Source: Candidatus Allofournierella merdavium (GTDB taxonomy: Bacteria; Bacillota; Clostridia; Oscillospirales; Ruminococcaceae). Taken from it: a stretch of 44,587 nt of DNA. Both the position numbers and the translations under genes were made by a program. Below the pieces are notes generated by a model that was given only the letters and a program-made list of their open reading frames with translations, had not been told where the DNA came from and did not search any database. The stretch lies in the NCBI GenBank assembly GCA_019118765.1, contig DWYI01000016.1, positions 1 through 44,587 on the forward strand. The letters are read 5' to 3'. This document shows, one piece after another, positions 15,055-26,600 of this stretch (within the stretch, counting starts at the first letter, position 1; the number at the start of each line of letters is the position of its first letter).

Positions 15055-15082
15055 ATTGTAACATAATCTTTTCAAAAAACAA
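15055..15082 (-). promoter_or_regulatory. Promoter of the lipoprotein gene
   Basis: TTGTTT (15082-15077), a 16-bp spacer and TACAAT (15060-15055), in an AT-rich patch next to the palindrome at 15024-15047. Confidence 0.7.
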
Positions 15083-15162
15083 GGGGAGGGGAGAGGAAAC
15101 CGAAAAAATGCCCGCCGCCTTACGGCCCCTGGGAAAACCGGGGACGGGCCGGCCTCTTGCAG

Positions 15163-15257
15163 CCAGGCATGCAAACATGGGACGGGCCCACCGCCTGCGC
15201 CAGGGCGTGCAAACATGGGACAGACCGGCCGATACATCCCGGGCGTGCAAAAAAGGG
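15163..15257. repeat. Short tandem repeat, about 37-bp unit
   Basis: Two good copies share GTGCAAACATGGGAC-type cores (15163-15199 and 15200-15237), and a third partial copy follows (GGGCGTGCAAAAAAGGG from 15239). A degenerate copy may precede them near 15129. No coding potential was seen in 14955-15310 apart from this, the promoter and the terminator. Confidence 0.6.
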
Positions 15258-15284
15258 CCCCCGCAGTGTGCGGGGGCCCTTTTT
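15250..15284 (-). terminator. Terminator of the PFOR gene
   Basis: An 11-bp perfect stem GGGCCCCCGCA with its complement (15255-15265 and 15269-15279), a 3-base loop, A-rich left and T-rich right flanks. It works in either direction; the only gene it can serve is the minus-strand PFOR. Confidence 0.92.
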
Positions 15285-15310
15285 ATCTGCCTTGCGGCGG
15301 AGCGACAGGA

Positions 15311-18856
<3,546 letters not shown>

Positions 18857-18970
18857 TTTTCTTCCTCCATAGCATTCGATTTAACGTTGCCCGCCGGAGG
18901 CTCCCGACGGGACGCGTTATTTCCGCCCGCGCGCACGAAAAACCGGCAGCGCCGGTGCTCCGCCCGCGCG

Positions 18971-18986
18971 GACAGCTTCTGCTGTC
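18971..18986 (-). promoter_or_regulatory. Hairpin at the predicted 5' end of the PFOR transcript
   Basis: GACAGC and GCTGTC form a perfect 6-bp inverted repeat around a 4-base loop. It begins about at the start site predicted from the promoter at 18991-19019. It could be an mRNA-stabilising 5' hairpin or an operator. Confidence 0.45.
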
Positions 18987-18990
18987 TATT

Positions 18991-19019
18991 ATTTTAACAA
19001 AAGCGCTGTATAAAGTAAA
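18991..19019 (-). promoter_or_regulatory. Promoter of the PFOR gene
   Basis: TTTACT (19019-19014), a 17-bp spacer and TAAAAT (18996-18991). The leader is about 130 bases. Confidence 0.7.
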
Positions 19020-19119
19020 CCATTTTCCAGCCCCTTTTTTGGCCCCCAGGGGCAAAAAAGGGCAAAGATCCCGCCCGGCGCGGCCCCGCCCGCCCGTTTT
19101 TGCAAAATTCGCCCCCCGT

Positions 19120-19148
19120 TTGACAAGGGGGCGGTTTGTCGGTATCAT
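19120..19148 (+). promoter_or_regulatory. Promoter of the CBS-domain gene and NUDIX operon
   Basis: TTGACA (19120-19125), a 17-bp spacer and TATCAT (19143-19148). It is divergent from the PFOR promoter. Confidence 0.8.
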
Positions 19149-19204
19149 GTAGAGTATATATATTCATTGTCAGCCCGGACACGGGCGGGATACGGGAGGA
19201 TCGT

Positions 19205-20215
19205 ATGAGCGCGATCATTTTCGCGGCGGCGGGCGCGGCAGGCGCCCTCTGGGCCGCCGCGGGCGCGGCGGCGCTGGTGCTGGTTTTGGCCGCGGGCCTT
19301 GCCGGCGGCTGGGCCGCCGCCAAGCGTGGGGTGCAGCTGCCGGGGCCCCTGAGCCGCCTGCTGGACAAGGCGGGCCTGGGCAACGAGGAGCAGGTCACCG
19401 AGGAAGACCTGTACGAGATGGTGGACGACGCCGACCAGCAGGACCTGATCGACGAGAACCAGCGGGAGATGATCACCAACATCTTCGATCTGGGCGAGGT
19501 GACCGCCGGCGACATCATGACGCACCGGATGGACATGGTGGCGGTGGAGGAGAACGCCAGCTGCCGGTCGGTGATCGCGGCGGCGGTGGAAAGCGGCAAC
19601 AGCCGGCTGCCCATCTACCGCAAGACCGCCGACGAGATCGTGGGCGTTTTGTATGTGAAGGACCTGTTGTGCCTGTTCGACGAGCCCGCCGCCCTGGACG
19701 GGCCGGTGAGCCGCTTTGCCCGCAAGGTGATGTTCGTGCCCGAGAGCCGGCCGGCGGGCCAGCTGCTGCTGGACTTCCGCCGGGAGCGCACCATGATCGC
19801 CATCGTGGTGGACGAGTACGGCGGCACGGCGGGCCTGGTGTGCATGGAGGACATCCTGGAGGAGATCGTGGGCGACATCCAGGACGAGTACGACGACGAG
19901 GAGGCCGAACTGGTGGCCCAGGGGGACGGCTACGCCGTGGACGGGGCCATCGACCTGGCGGACGTGTTCGAGGCCTTCGGCATGGAGTGCCCGCCCCTCG
20001 CGGAGGACGAGGAGTTCGACACCCCCGGCGGCCTGATCATTGACAAGCTGGGCCGCATCCCCGCCGAGGGAGAGAAGGCGGCGGTGGAGTGGGGCGGCCT
20101 GCGCTTTGAGGTGCTGAAGGCGGGCGAGCGGCGCATCCAGCGGGTGCTGTGCACCCGGCTGCCCGACGCGGCCGACGCCGGCAAGGAAAGGGAGAAGAAG
20201 CATGAATCACAGTGA
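19205..20215 (+). CDS. CBS-domain CorC/HlyC-like protein with a single N-terminal membrane segment
   Basis: 336 residues. One Ala-rich membrane segment (about 6-36) precedes NLFDLGEVTAGDIMTHR-type sequence that opens a CBS pair (about 85-215; DIMTHRMDMVAVEENAS, IYRKTADEIVGVLYVKDLL, VVDEYGGTAGLVCMEDILEEIVGDIQDEYD). A C-terminal CorC_HlyC domain (about 228-320; YAVDGAIDLADVFEAFG, TPGGLIIDKLGRIP) follows. The full multi-helix DUF21/CNNM membrane domain of hemolysin-C-type proteins is missing, so it is unlikely to transport ions itself. The start has GGGAGG 7 bases upstream. It overlaps the NUDIX gene by 14 bases. Confidence 0.88.
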   Translation: MSAIIFAAAGAAGALWAAAGAAALVLVLAAGLAGGWAAAKRGVQLPGPLSRLLDKAGLGNEEQVTEEDLYEMVDDADQQDLIDENQREMITNIFDLGEVTAGDIMTHRMDMVAVEENASCRSVIAAAVESGNSRLPIYRKTADEIVGVLYVKDLLCLFDEPAALDGPVSRFARKVMFVPESRPAGQLLLDFRRERTMIAIVVDEYGGTAGLVCMEDILEEIVGDIQDEYDDEEAELVAQGDGYAVDGAIDLADVFEAFGMECPPLAEDEEFDTPGGLIIDKLGRIPAEGEKAAVEWGGLRFEVLKAGERRIQRVLCTRLPDAADAGKEREKKHESQ

Positions 20216-20753
20216 GACGACGCTGGACAGCCGCCCCGTGTTCGAGGGGCGGGTGTTCACCGTGACCTTTGACAGGGTGCGGCTGGAGAACGGGGCGGAG
20301 AGCACCCGGGAGGTGGTGCACCACCACGGGGGCGCCTGCATCGCGGCGCTGACCGACGCGGACGAAATTTATCTGGTGCGCCAGTACCGCTACGCCCTGC
20401 AGCAGGAGGTTCTGGAACTGCCCGCCGGCAAGCTGGAAAAGGGGGAGGACCCCTTCGAGGCGGCCAAGCGGGAGCTGGCGGAGGAGTGCGGCCTGGTGGC
20501 ACAGCACTACACCGACCTGGGCGAATTTTACCCCACCGTGGGCTATTGCAGCGAGATCATCTATACCTGGCTGGCCACCGGCCTTTCCCCCTGCGCCATG
20601 CACCTGGACGAGGACGAGTTCCTCACCCCGGAAAAGCTGCCCCTGGACGAGGCGGTGGCCATGGTGCTGGACGGCCGCATCAAGGACGGCAAGACCGCGG
20701 CCACCCTTTTGAAGATCGACGCGCTGCGCCGCCAGGGCAAGCTGCCCCGCTGA
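20202..20753 (+). CDS. ADP-ribose pyrophosphatase-like NUDIX hydrolase
   Basis: 183 residues. The Nudix box GKLEKGEDPFEAAKRELAEECGL (positions about 75-97) has the Gly, the REL and the paired Glu residues that bind Mg2+. VRQYRYALQQEVLELPAG upstream and PTVGYCSEIIYTWLA downstream are typical of the ADP-ribose pyrophosphatase (NudF/YqkG) group, which splits ADP-ribose into AMP and ribose 5-phosphate. Its ATG lies inside the end of the CBS gene, with AAGGAAAGGGAGAAG before it, so it is co-translated. A strong terminator follows. Confidence 0.92.
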   Translation: MNHSETTLDSRPVFEGRVFTVTFDRVRLENGAESTREVVHHHGGACIAALTDADEIYLVRQYRYALQQEVLELPAGKLEKGEDPFEAAKRELAEECGLVAQHYTDLGEFYPTVGYCSEIIYTWLATGLSPCAMHLDEDEFLTPEKLPLDEAVAMVLDGRIKDGKTAATLLKIDALRRQGKLPR

Positions 20754-20777
20754 AGCGCGGCCTGACCAAACCAAAAA

Positions 20778-20806
20778 AGCGAGGCGTTTCACGCCTCGCT
20801 TTTTTT
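20778..20806 (+). terminator. Terminator of the CBS-NUDIX operon
   Basis: A 10-bp perfect stem (20778-20787 with 20791-20800), loop TTC, then a T-run. Confidence 0.93.
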
Positions 20807-20953
20807 CGTGCAGCGTCTGCCGGATGGCCTCCCGCACCCCGGCGGTCACCTCCCCGGCGGCGCTCTTCTTCCACCTCCCGCGGGATCATTTCCGTCGGCC
20901 CTGTCGCCGGTAATTCCTTCTTTATATACAAATAGTATTATCTGCAATACATT

Positions 20954-22198
20954 CTACATGATAGCTTGCCCCTGCATGTACCACACGCCCATTTTCCAGA
21001 GGAAAAAGGCGCTGACGGCGGCCAGAATCCAGCGCAGGGGGCGGGGCAGGCTGGCCCCGATGAGATACAGCGGCAGGCAGCCGAAGAGGTAGCGCCCGCC
21101 GCTGATGAGCCAGCCGGCCAGGTAGCACATCCCCAGGTAGGCCCCGCCCCAGATGAGCCAGTGGGTAGGGCATTTTTTCCAAAGGCCGAAAAAGAGCAGG
21201 GCCATGGCGATGAAATAGAGGGCCAGCTGGGCGTGGTAGATGAAGGGGGCGAGGCCGGGGTAGTCCAGCGCCATCTGCCAGTGCTGGGCGAGATTCGCCC
21301 CGATCCATCGGGTCGTCTGGTACCAGGGCGGGGCGGCGAGGAAATCGAAGAAGGCGAAGGGGTCGCCGAAAAGCCGCCAATTGAGGGCGAGGTAGCCGCC
21401 CCAGCCACGGAGGGGCAGAGCCAGCGCCAGGGAGGCGGGGCCCTGCTTTTGCTGCCGCCGCGCCCGCAGCCACAGGTACAAAAGGGGCAGCAGCAGCACC
21501 AGGCCCTGATTGCGGCAGAGGGCGGCCAGCGCCCCGAAGGCTCCGGCGGCGGGCCAGTTCCGCCGCCGGCCGAAGAAGACGCACAGGATGCTCAGCAGGA
21601 TGAAAAGGCTCTCGGTGTAGACCCCCAGGGCAAAGAAGCCGAAGGGGTAAAGGGCCAGCAGGGCCACCGCGCAGACAGCCTGCTCTTTAGGCAGGTCCTG
21701 CCCGGCCAGGGCCAGCATCGCCGCCCCCGCGCCGCCCCAGCACAGCCAGCTCACCGCCAGGGCCGCCGCCTCCCGGCTGACGGCGAAGGGGGCCAGCACC
21801 CCGTGGAGCAGCCGCACGGCCAGGGGATAGAGGGGGTAAAAGACGATGTATTTGGCCGCCTCGCCCTCGCTCACATAGCCCTGGCGGGCCAGCAGCAGGT
21901 AGTGGGGGCTGTCGCCGGCGGTGGTGAACCGCTCCAGAAAGTGCCGCCAGAAGGCGGCCAGCCCCCCCGCCTGGCCCAGGTCCCGCCAGCAGAGAAAGGC
22001 GAAGAGCAGCTGGGCCGCCAGCACCCCGCCGGCGGCCAGGGCCAGCGCCGCCGGGCCGGGGGCCCAGCGGGGGGCGAGGGGCCGGGCGGGGGCGGCGGGC
22101 CAGAACACAAGGCCCAGCCGCTTTGCGCAGCGCAGGGCCAGCAGCGCCACAAAGAGCACCATCAGCGCCCCGCCAAAATGGCCGATGAACTGCCCCAC
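20954..22198 (-). CDS. PIG-V-like membrane mannosyltransferase family protein
   Basis: 414 residues with about ten membrane helices. TTAGDSPHYLLLARQGY (about 92-108), with an Asp in the first outer loop, then YIVFYPLYPLAVRLLHG and the YPFGFFALGVYTESLF stretch, match bacterial PIG-V/GT-C-fold glycosyltransferases that use a polyprenyl-phosphate sugar donor. Donor and acceptor are unknown; a cell-envelope glycan is likely. The start is GTG at 22198 with AAAGGGGGAA before it. It begins 15 bases after the companion glycosyltransferase gene, so the two form an operon. Confidence 0.8.
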   Translation of the reverse strand: MGQFIGHFGGALMVLFVALLALRCAKRLGLVFWPAAPARPLAPRWAPGPAALALAAGGVLAAQLLFAFLCWRDLGQAGGLAAFWRHFLERFTTAGDSPHYLLLARQGYVSEGEAAKYIVFYPLYPLAVRLLHGVLAPFAVSREAAALAVSWLCWGGAGAAMLALAGQDLPKEQAVCAVALLALYPFGFFALGVYTESLFILLSILCVFFGRRRNWPAAGAFGALAALCRNQGLVLLLPLLYLWLRARRQQKQGPASLALALPLRGWGGYLALNWRLFGDPFAFFDFLAAPPWYQTTRWIGANLAQHWQMALDYPGLAPFIYHAQLALYFIAMALLFFGLWKKCPTHWLIWGGAYLGMCYLAGWLISGGRYLFGCLPLYLIGASLPRPLRWILAAVSAFFLWKMGVWYMQGQAIM

Positions 22199-22213
22199 GG
22201 CCTGTTCCCCCTT

Positions 22214-23416
22214 TCAGTGGCTCAGCATATACACCGCGCCGTAAAAATTGAAGAGCGCCCCCGCCCCCGCCAGCCACAGCGCGCCGCCGCCGAAGGGGCG
22301 GCGGGGCCGGGTGAGGTACCACCAGAGGGCCAGGGGGATGAGGTCCACAGTATAGCGGGCGCCGAACTGCCAGCCCCCCATGGTGCGGTGGAGGCAGAGC
22401 CCCGCCAGGGTGGCCAGGGCCAGGGCGGGGGCCAGCAGGTCCCGGCGGGCGAGATCCCTTTTCACCGCGGCGCGCGCGAGGTCGACCGCCCATAAGAGAA
22501 AGATGGGGCTGGCCACAAAGAGGCAGAAGCCGTTGAAGGTGGAGAAGGAGAGGTCCAGCGAGGGGGTGAGGGTGACGGGGCGCAGCACCCCCCACAGGTT
22601 CTGCCAGAAGTTTTCGGTGGTGAACTGGCCGCCGTCCCGCACGAACTCCGGCAGCCAGGAATGGCCGAACTCCAAGGGGCTGCCGAAGCGGATAAAGTTG
22701 TACCAGCCCAGGGCCAGGGCCACCGCGGCGGCGGGGGCGGTGAAGGCCAGCAGGCGGCCCCAGCGCCGTTCTTTGACCGCGGCCAGGGCGGCGGGCAGCC
22801 AGAGGGCGAGGGCGAAGAGGGCGGTGAAGGGGCGGCAGCCCACCGCCAGCGCCAGCAGCAAGAAGGCGGGGCCGCGCCGCTTTTGCAGCCAAAAGAAAAG
22901 GCCCCACACCGAAAAGGCGAAGTTGAGCACCTGGGCCTGGAACCACACGCCGCCGCTGCAGGCCAGCCAGAAAAGATTGCTGGAAAGGGTGGCGAAGAGG
23001 GCCCAGAAGGCGCAGGCGCGGGGCGCGTGGCCCGCCCGCCAGAAACAGAGGTAGACCCCCGCCAGGGCGGCCAGGGCCCACAGCGCCTGCCACAGGTTGC
23101 CCAGATCGAGGCCCAGGGCGGCGGGCAGCAGCGCGGCCACCGAGGGCACCGGCGGGAAGGAGAGGTAATAGCGCCCCTCATAGATGGCCAGTTCCAGCCA
23201 GGGGTAGTTTTCGCCGCCGTCGATGTACGCCCGGCCGGCCAGCCAGTTTTGGGCCTGGAGCAGGTAACTGTCGTAGACGTTGGGGGCAAGCAGGGTGCCC
23301 CCCGCCAGCGAGTGATACAAAAGGAGGGCCAGCGCCAGCAGCGCCAGGCTGCCCGCCAGCGCCCGGGCGTGGCGGGAGCCGAAGGCGCGGGGGGCGAGGG
23401 AAAAGCGGTGGGCCAT
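22214..23416 (-). CDS. GT-C-fold membrane glycosyltransferase-like protein (PMT/GT39 group)
   Basis: 400 residues, with about nine to ten membrane helices. After the first helix comes an outer loop with NVYDSYLLQAQNWLAGRAYIDGGENYPWLELAIYEGRYYLSFP, the arrangement of the first loop in GT39/ArnT-like enzymes. It contains acidic residues but no clean DD/DE pair typical of the family. The following helices are Ala/Leu/Trp-rich, with FNFIRFGSPLEFGHS-like motifs later. The specific reaction is unknown. GAAAGGAGG precedes the ATG by 8 bases. It is the first gene of a two-gene operon with the PIG-V-like gene. Confidence 0.72.
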   Translation of the reverse strand: MAHRFSLAPRAFGSRHARALAGSLALLALALLLYHSLAGGTLLAPNVYDSYLLQAQNWLAGRAYIDGGENYPWLELAIYEGRYYLSFPPVPSVAALLPAALGLDLGNLWQALWALAALAGVYLCFWRAGHAPRACAFWALFATLSSNLFWLACSGGVWFQAQVLNFAFSVWGLFFWLQKRRGPAFLLLALAVGCRPFTALFALALWLPAALAAVKERRWGRLLAFTAPAAAVALALGWYNFIRFGSPLEFGHSWLPEFVRDGGQFTTENFWQNLWGVLRPVTLTPSLDLSFSTFNGFCLFVASPIFLLWAVDLARAAVKRDLARRDLLAPALALATLAGLCLHRTMGGWQFGARYTVDLIPLALWWYLTRPRRPFGGGALWLAGAGALFNFYGAVYMLSH

Positions 23417-23448
23417 GGGCGGGGCCTCCTTTCACGGGGTTTGGGTCT

Positions 23449-23454
23449 ATTATA
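23449..23454 (-). promoter_or_regulatory. Extended -10 promoter of the glycosyltransferase operon
   Basis: TATAAT (23454-23449) preceded by TGG. No convincing -35 at 17 bp. Confidence 0.6.
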
Positions 23455-23527
23455 CCACGAAGGGGCGGTAAGCGGCCACCGTTGCGCGAAAAGGCAGGCC
23501 GGGACCCGGCTGTTTTTGCGCGGCGCG

Positions 23528-23560
23528 AAAAAAGCCGCCCCGGCTTTTTGCCGGGGCGGC
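23528..23560 (-). terminator. Terminator of the tetR-surface protein operon
   Basis: On the minus strand a 10-bp GC stem (23560-23551 with 23543-23534) is followed by T6. It lies 66 bases after the surface protein stop. Confidence 0.88.
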
Positions 23561-23625
23561 GGACGGGTCAGGGCTGTTTCTCCCCGTCCTTTCCGGGGCA
23601 GGTCCTTCCGCTCTGCCCGTGCTTC

Positions 23626-26600
23626 TCACACGTTTCTCTTGCGCAAAACCAGCGTCACCGCCAGGCCGATGACCGCCGCCAGCGCCAGCCCCGGCAGGGC
23701 CAGGCCCCAGGGGAAGCCCGCGGTCGGCTCCTGCCCCTGCGTGGGGGCGGGGCTTTCGGTGGGAAGGGGCACAGGGGTGGCCGTGGGGGCGGGGCTTTCG
23801 GTGGGTGCGGGCGTGGCCGAAGGCTCCGGCGTGGCGGTGGGGGCCGGGGTGGGCCTTGCGGTGGCCGCCGGTCTGGGGGTGGGGGTGGGCGCCGGAGCCG
23901 CCGTGGGCACGGGGGTGGCCGTGGGCGACGGGGTCCACTCCAGCTGATCCAGACGGGCCAGCAGCGCCCGGCAGCGGGCCAGCATGTTTTCCACCTTGTC
24001 CTTTTCCGCCTGGGTGGCGTCGGTGAGGTCGATTCCCTTCAGGGTCGCTTCCAGCGCCTGCAGCCGGGGCCGGGCGGCGCTGGTGACGTTTTCCACCGTG
24101 AGGCCCTCCATCTCCTTTTCCAACGTGGAAAGGGGCTTCATGGTCACGGTGACGGCGGTCACGCTGCCCGCCTTGTCGGCGGCGGTCACGGTATAGACGG
24201 CGTCGGTGTCGCCGGCAAGGGTGAAGCCCGCGCCGACGGCCGCACCGTTCACCGTCACGGTGTTCAGGTTCTCATCGCTGGCCTGCACCGCCTGCGTAAC
24301 ATAGTAGCTCGCGCCGTTTTCCACGCCGGTGAGGGCGGGGGCGGTGGCGTCCAGCACAAGGCCCTCGGAGTTGATGTAGGTCACGTTGCCCGCGTGGTCG
24401 GTGATTTTCGCATACACCACCAGCCGCGCCTGCGGGTCGACGGAGAAGGGTCTGGTATACCGGGTGAACGCCAGACTTTTCAGCTGCTCCAGCGTGAGGG
24501 CCGTGCCGCCGCTGTGGACATAATACTCCGCTGTGGGGGCCTTTTCCGGGGTGTAGCCGCCCACGGCGCTGCTGTCGTCCGAGGCGGTGACGGTCACGGT
24601 CTGGGTCTTATTGAAGAACAGGCCGAAGGTGACGTCGTTCAAAAACTGGTTCCAGCGGTTTTCGCCCAGAACGATCTCGCCGGAGGGCGGGGTGGCGTCC
24701 GCCTTCAGCGGGCCGTAGGCCCCGCCGCACACCCGGCACACCGCCTGCAAAAAGTAGGTGGCGTCGCCGCCGGAGCAGGGGGCGGGAGCGTCTTGAGCGC
24801 CGCAGCCCGGCCGCTGGCAGATGCCGGTGTGGGTGCCGTCGCCGCCGGAGACCCAGCCGCCCCAGTCGTGGGTCACGGTGACGGTGAGAGGCACATCCAC
24901 GGTGTTGTAATTGGCGGTGTCCGCGGGGGTGAAGGTCGCGGGGTAGGTCTGTGCGCCCGCCGCGTCCAGGGTGGTCGTTCCATCCTCCCAGGCCCAGCCG
25001 GCGGGCAGGGCCACCCCGGAAAGGGGCTGCCCGTGCAGGCCGGTGAGGGGCGCGGGCTCCGTGTAAGAGGGCGTGGCCTTGGCAATGGTCAGGTCAAAAC
25101 TGGTCTCTGCGTACCATTTGCCGGACGTGCCGGTCACGTTCAGGCATTTGGCCTGAATGGTGTAGGCGCCGGCGTTTTGGGGCAGGCCGGAAACATAGGC
25201 GCTGTCTTCCGCCCCCCTGGCTTTGTAAAAATAGTTCACCGTGGCCCCGTCGGCATTGCTGAGGGTGAAGTCGACCCCCGCTTCCACCGGGCTGCCGTCG
25301 TAGACGGGATTGCCGTTCTTCGCGCCGGACACGCCCTGTTTCTCATCGTAAACCGCGTAGGAGTAGTCTTTAAAAGCAGGGTCGCCGGTGTTTTGGTCGA
25401 TATGAAGCACCACGTGCTGAGGGTCGATCTGCACCATTGCCTGAGAGCCTGGGTCCACATTAAAATAGCCGCCGCCGACCCAAACCTTCGAATTGTCATT
25501 TGTTTTGAATGTGGTGATCCTGCAGCAGCCGCCATTGATCTGGCAGGTACTTTCCGTCATCAGGAAATCATTGTCAGGTTTGACGGAACCGCCATTGATC
25601 GTTATGGCAACGCTGTGCATCTCCGCATCGACGATGCCCACTCCGTCGTTACCGTCGTCTATGATTTTCAGCGTGCCCTTTTCTCCGCCGGTCACGCCGT
25701 AAAAGACACTATCGTCGTTCAGATAGCCTTCCTTTAAATTGACCGTCCACTGCTTTGCGCCAACATCATTCAGGTTCGCATCCATGCGGATGCCGTTTTC
25801 ACCGTTCATGTCTCTGTTGGAGTAGATGACAGGACAATCTCCTTCTGTCGTACTGCCGTTGATGTTGACGGTGCAGCTTCCGATGCCGTAGATGCCGCCG
25901 CCGATGCTGTCGGTGGCGGTGTTGTTCATGATGTCCGCTCCGACGGTCAGTACGGCCCCGTCGGCCACATACACGCCGCCGCCGCGGCCGTGCAATGCCT
26001 TGTTGTAGGAAATCGCGCGCGACGAGTCCTTGGAGCCTTTCTGGCACGTGAATCTCACGTTCTTGCCCACATACACGCCGCCGCCGTCGTTCCGTGCGGT
26101 GTTGTAGGTGATGGCCGCTTTGTTCATATCATAAAGGCCATTATTGGCCGCGGGCCCGGCCAGATAGACGCCGCCGCCGCTGCCGCCGTTTGCCTCGTTA
26201 TCGGTGATCTCCGTGTTGACGTTGAACGCCCATTCACTGCCGGCTGCCGCATACACGCCGCCGCCGTTTGTAGTGGCGGTGTTGCTGCTGATTTTGGTGA
26301 CGCCGTTGACGATGAGTGCGCCGCCGTCCACATACAGGCCGCCGCCGTTTTCTGCCGTGTTGCCGGTGATGGTCACGCCGCCTTCGGTGATGTTACAGGT
26401 GCCGCCGGAGGCCACATAAACACCACCGCCGTTTTGGGCTGTGTTTTCGGTGATGACGGTGCCGTTGATGTTGCAGGTGCCGTCAGCCACACAGACGCCG
26501 CCGCCGTTGCCGCTGTTATTGATGATCCTTTCAATTCTGCCGCCGTTGATGGTGCAGGCGCCGCCGTTCACCGTTACCGTATTGTCATTGCCCGTGACGG

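Noticed and set aside
15163-15257. The tandem repeat considered as a CRISPR array
   Set aside because: Units adjoin without unique spacers, only two are good copies, and no cas genes are present.
23700-23800. LPxTG sortase signal at the end of the surface protein
   Set aside because: The sequence before the final helix reads PTQGQEPTAGFPWG with no LPxTG-like motif.
23482-25737. A 751-codon plus-strand frame opposite the surface protein
   Set aside because: Antisense of the Pro/Thr-rich and Ig-like coding sequence; no ribosome binding site or recognisable domain.
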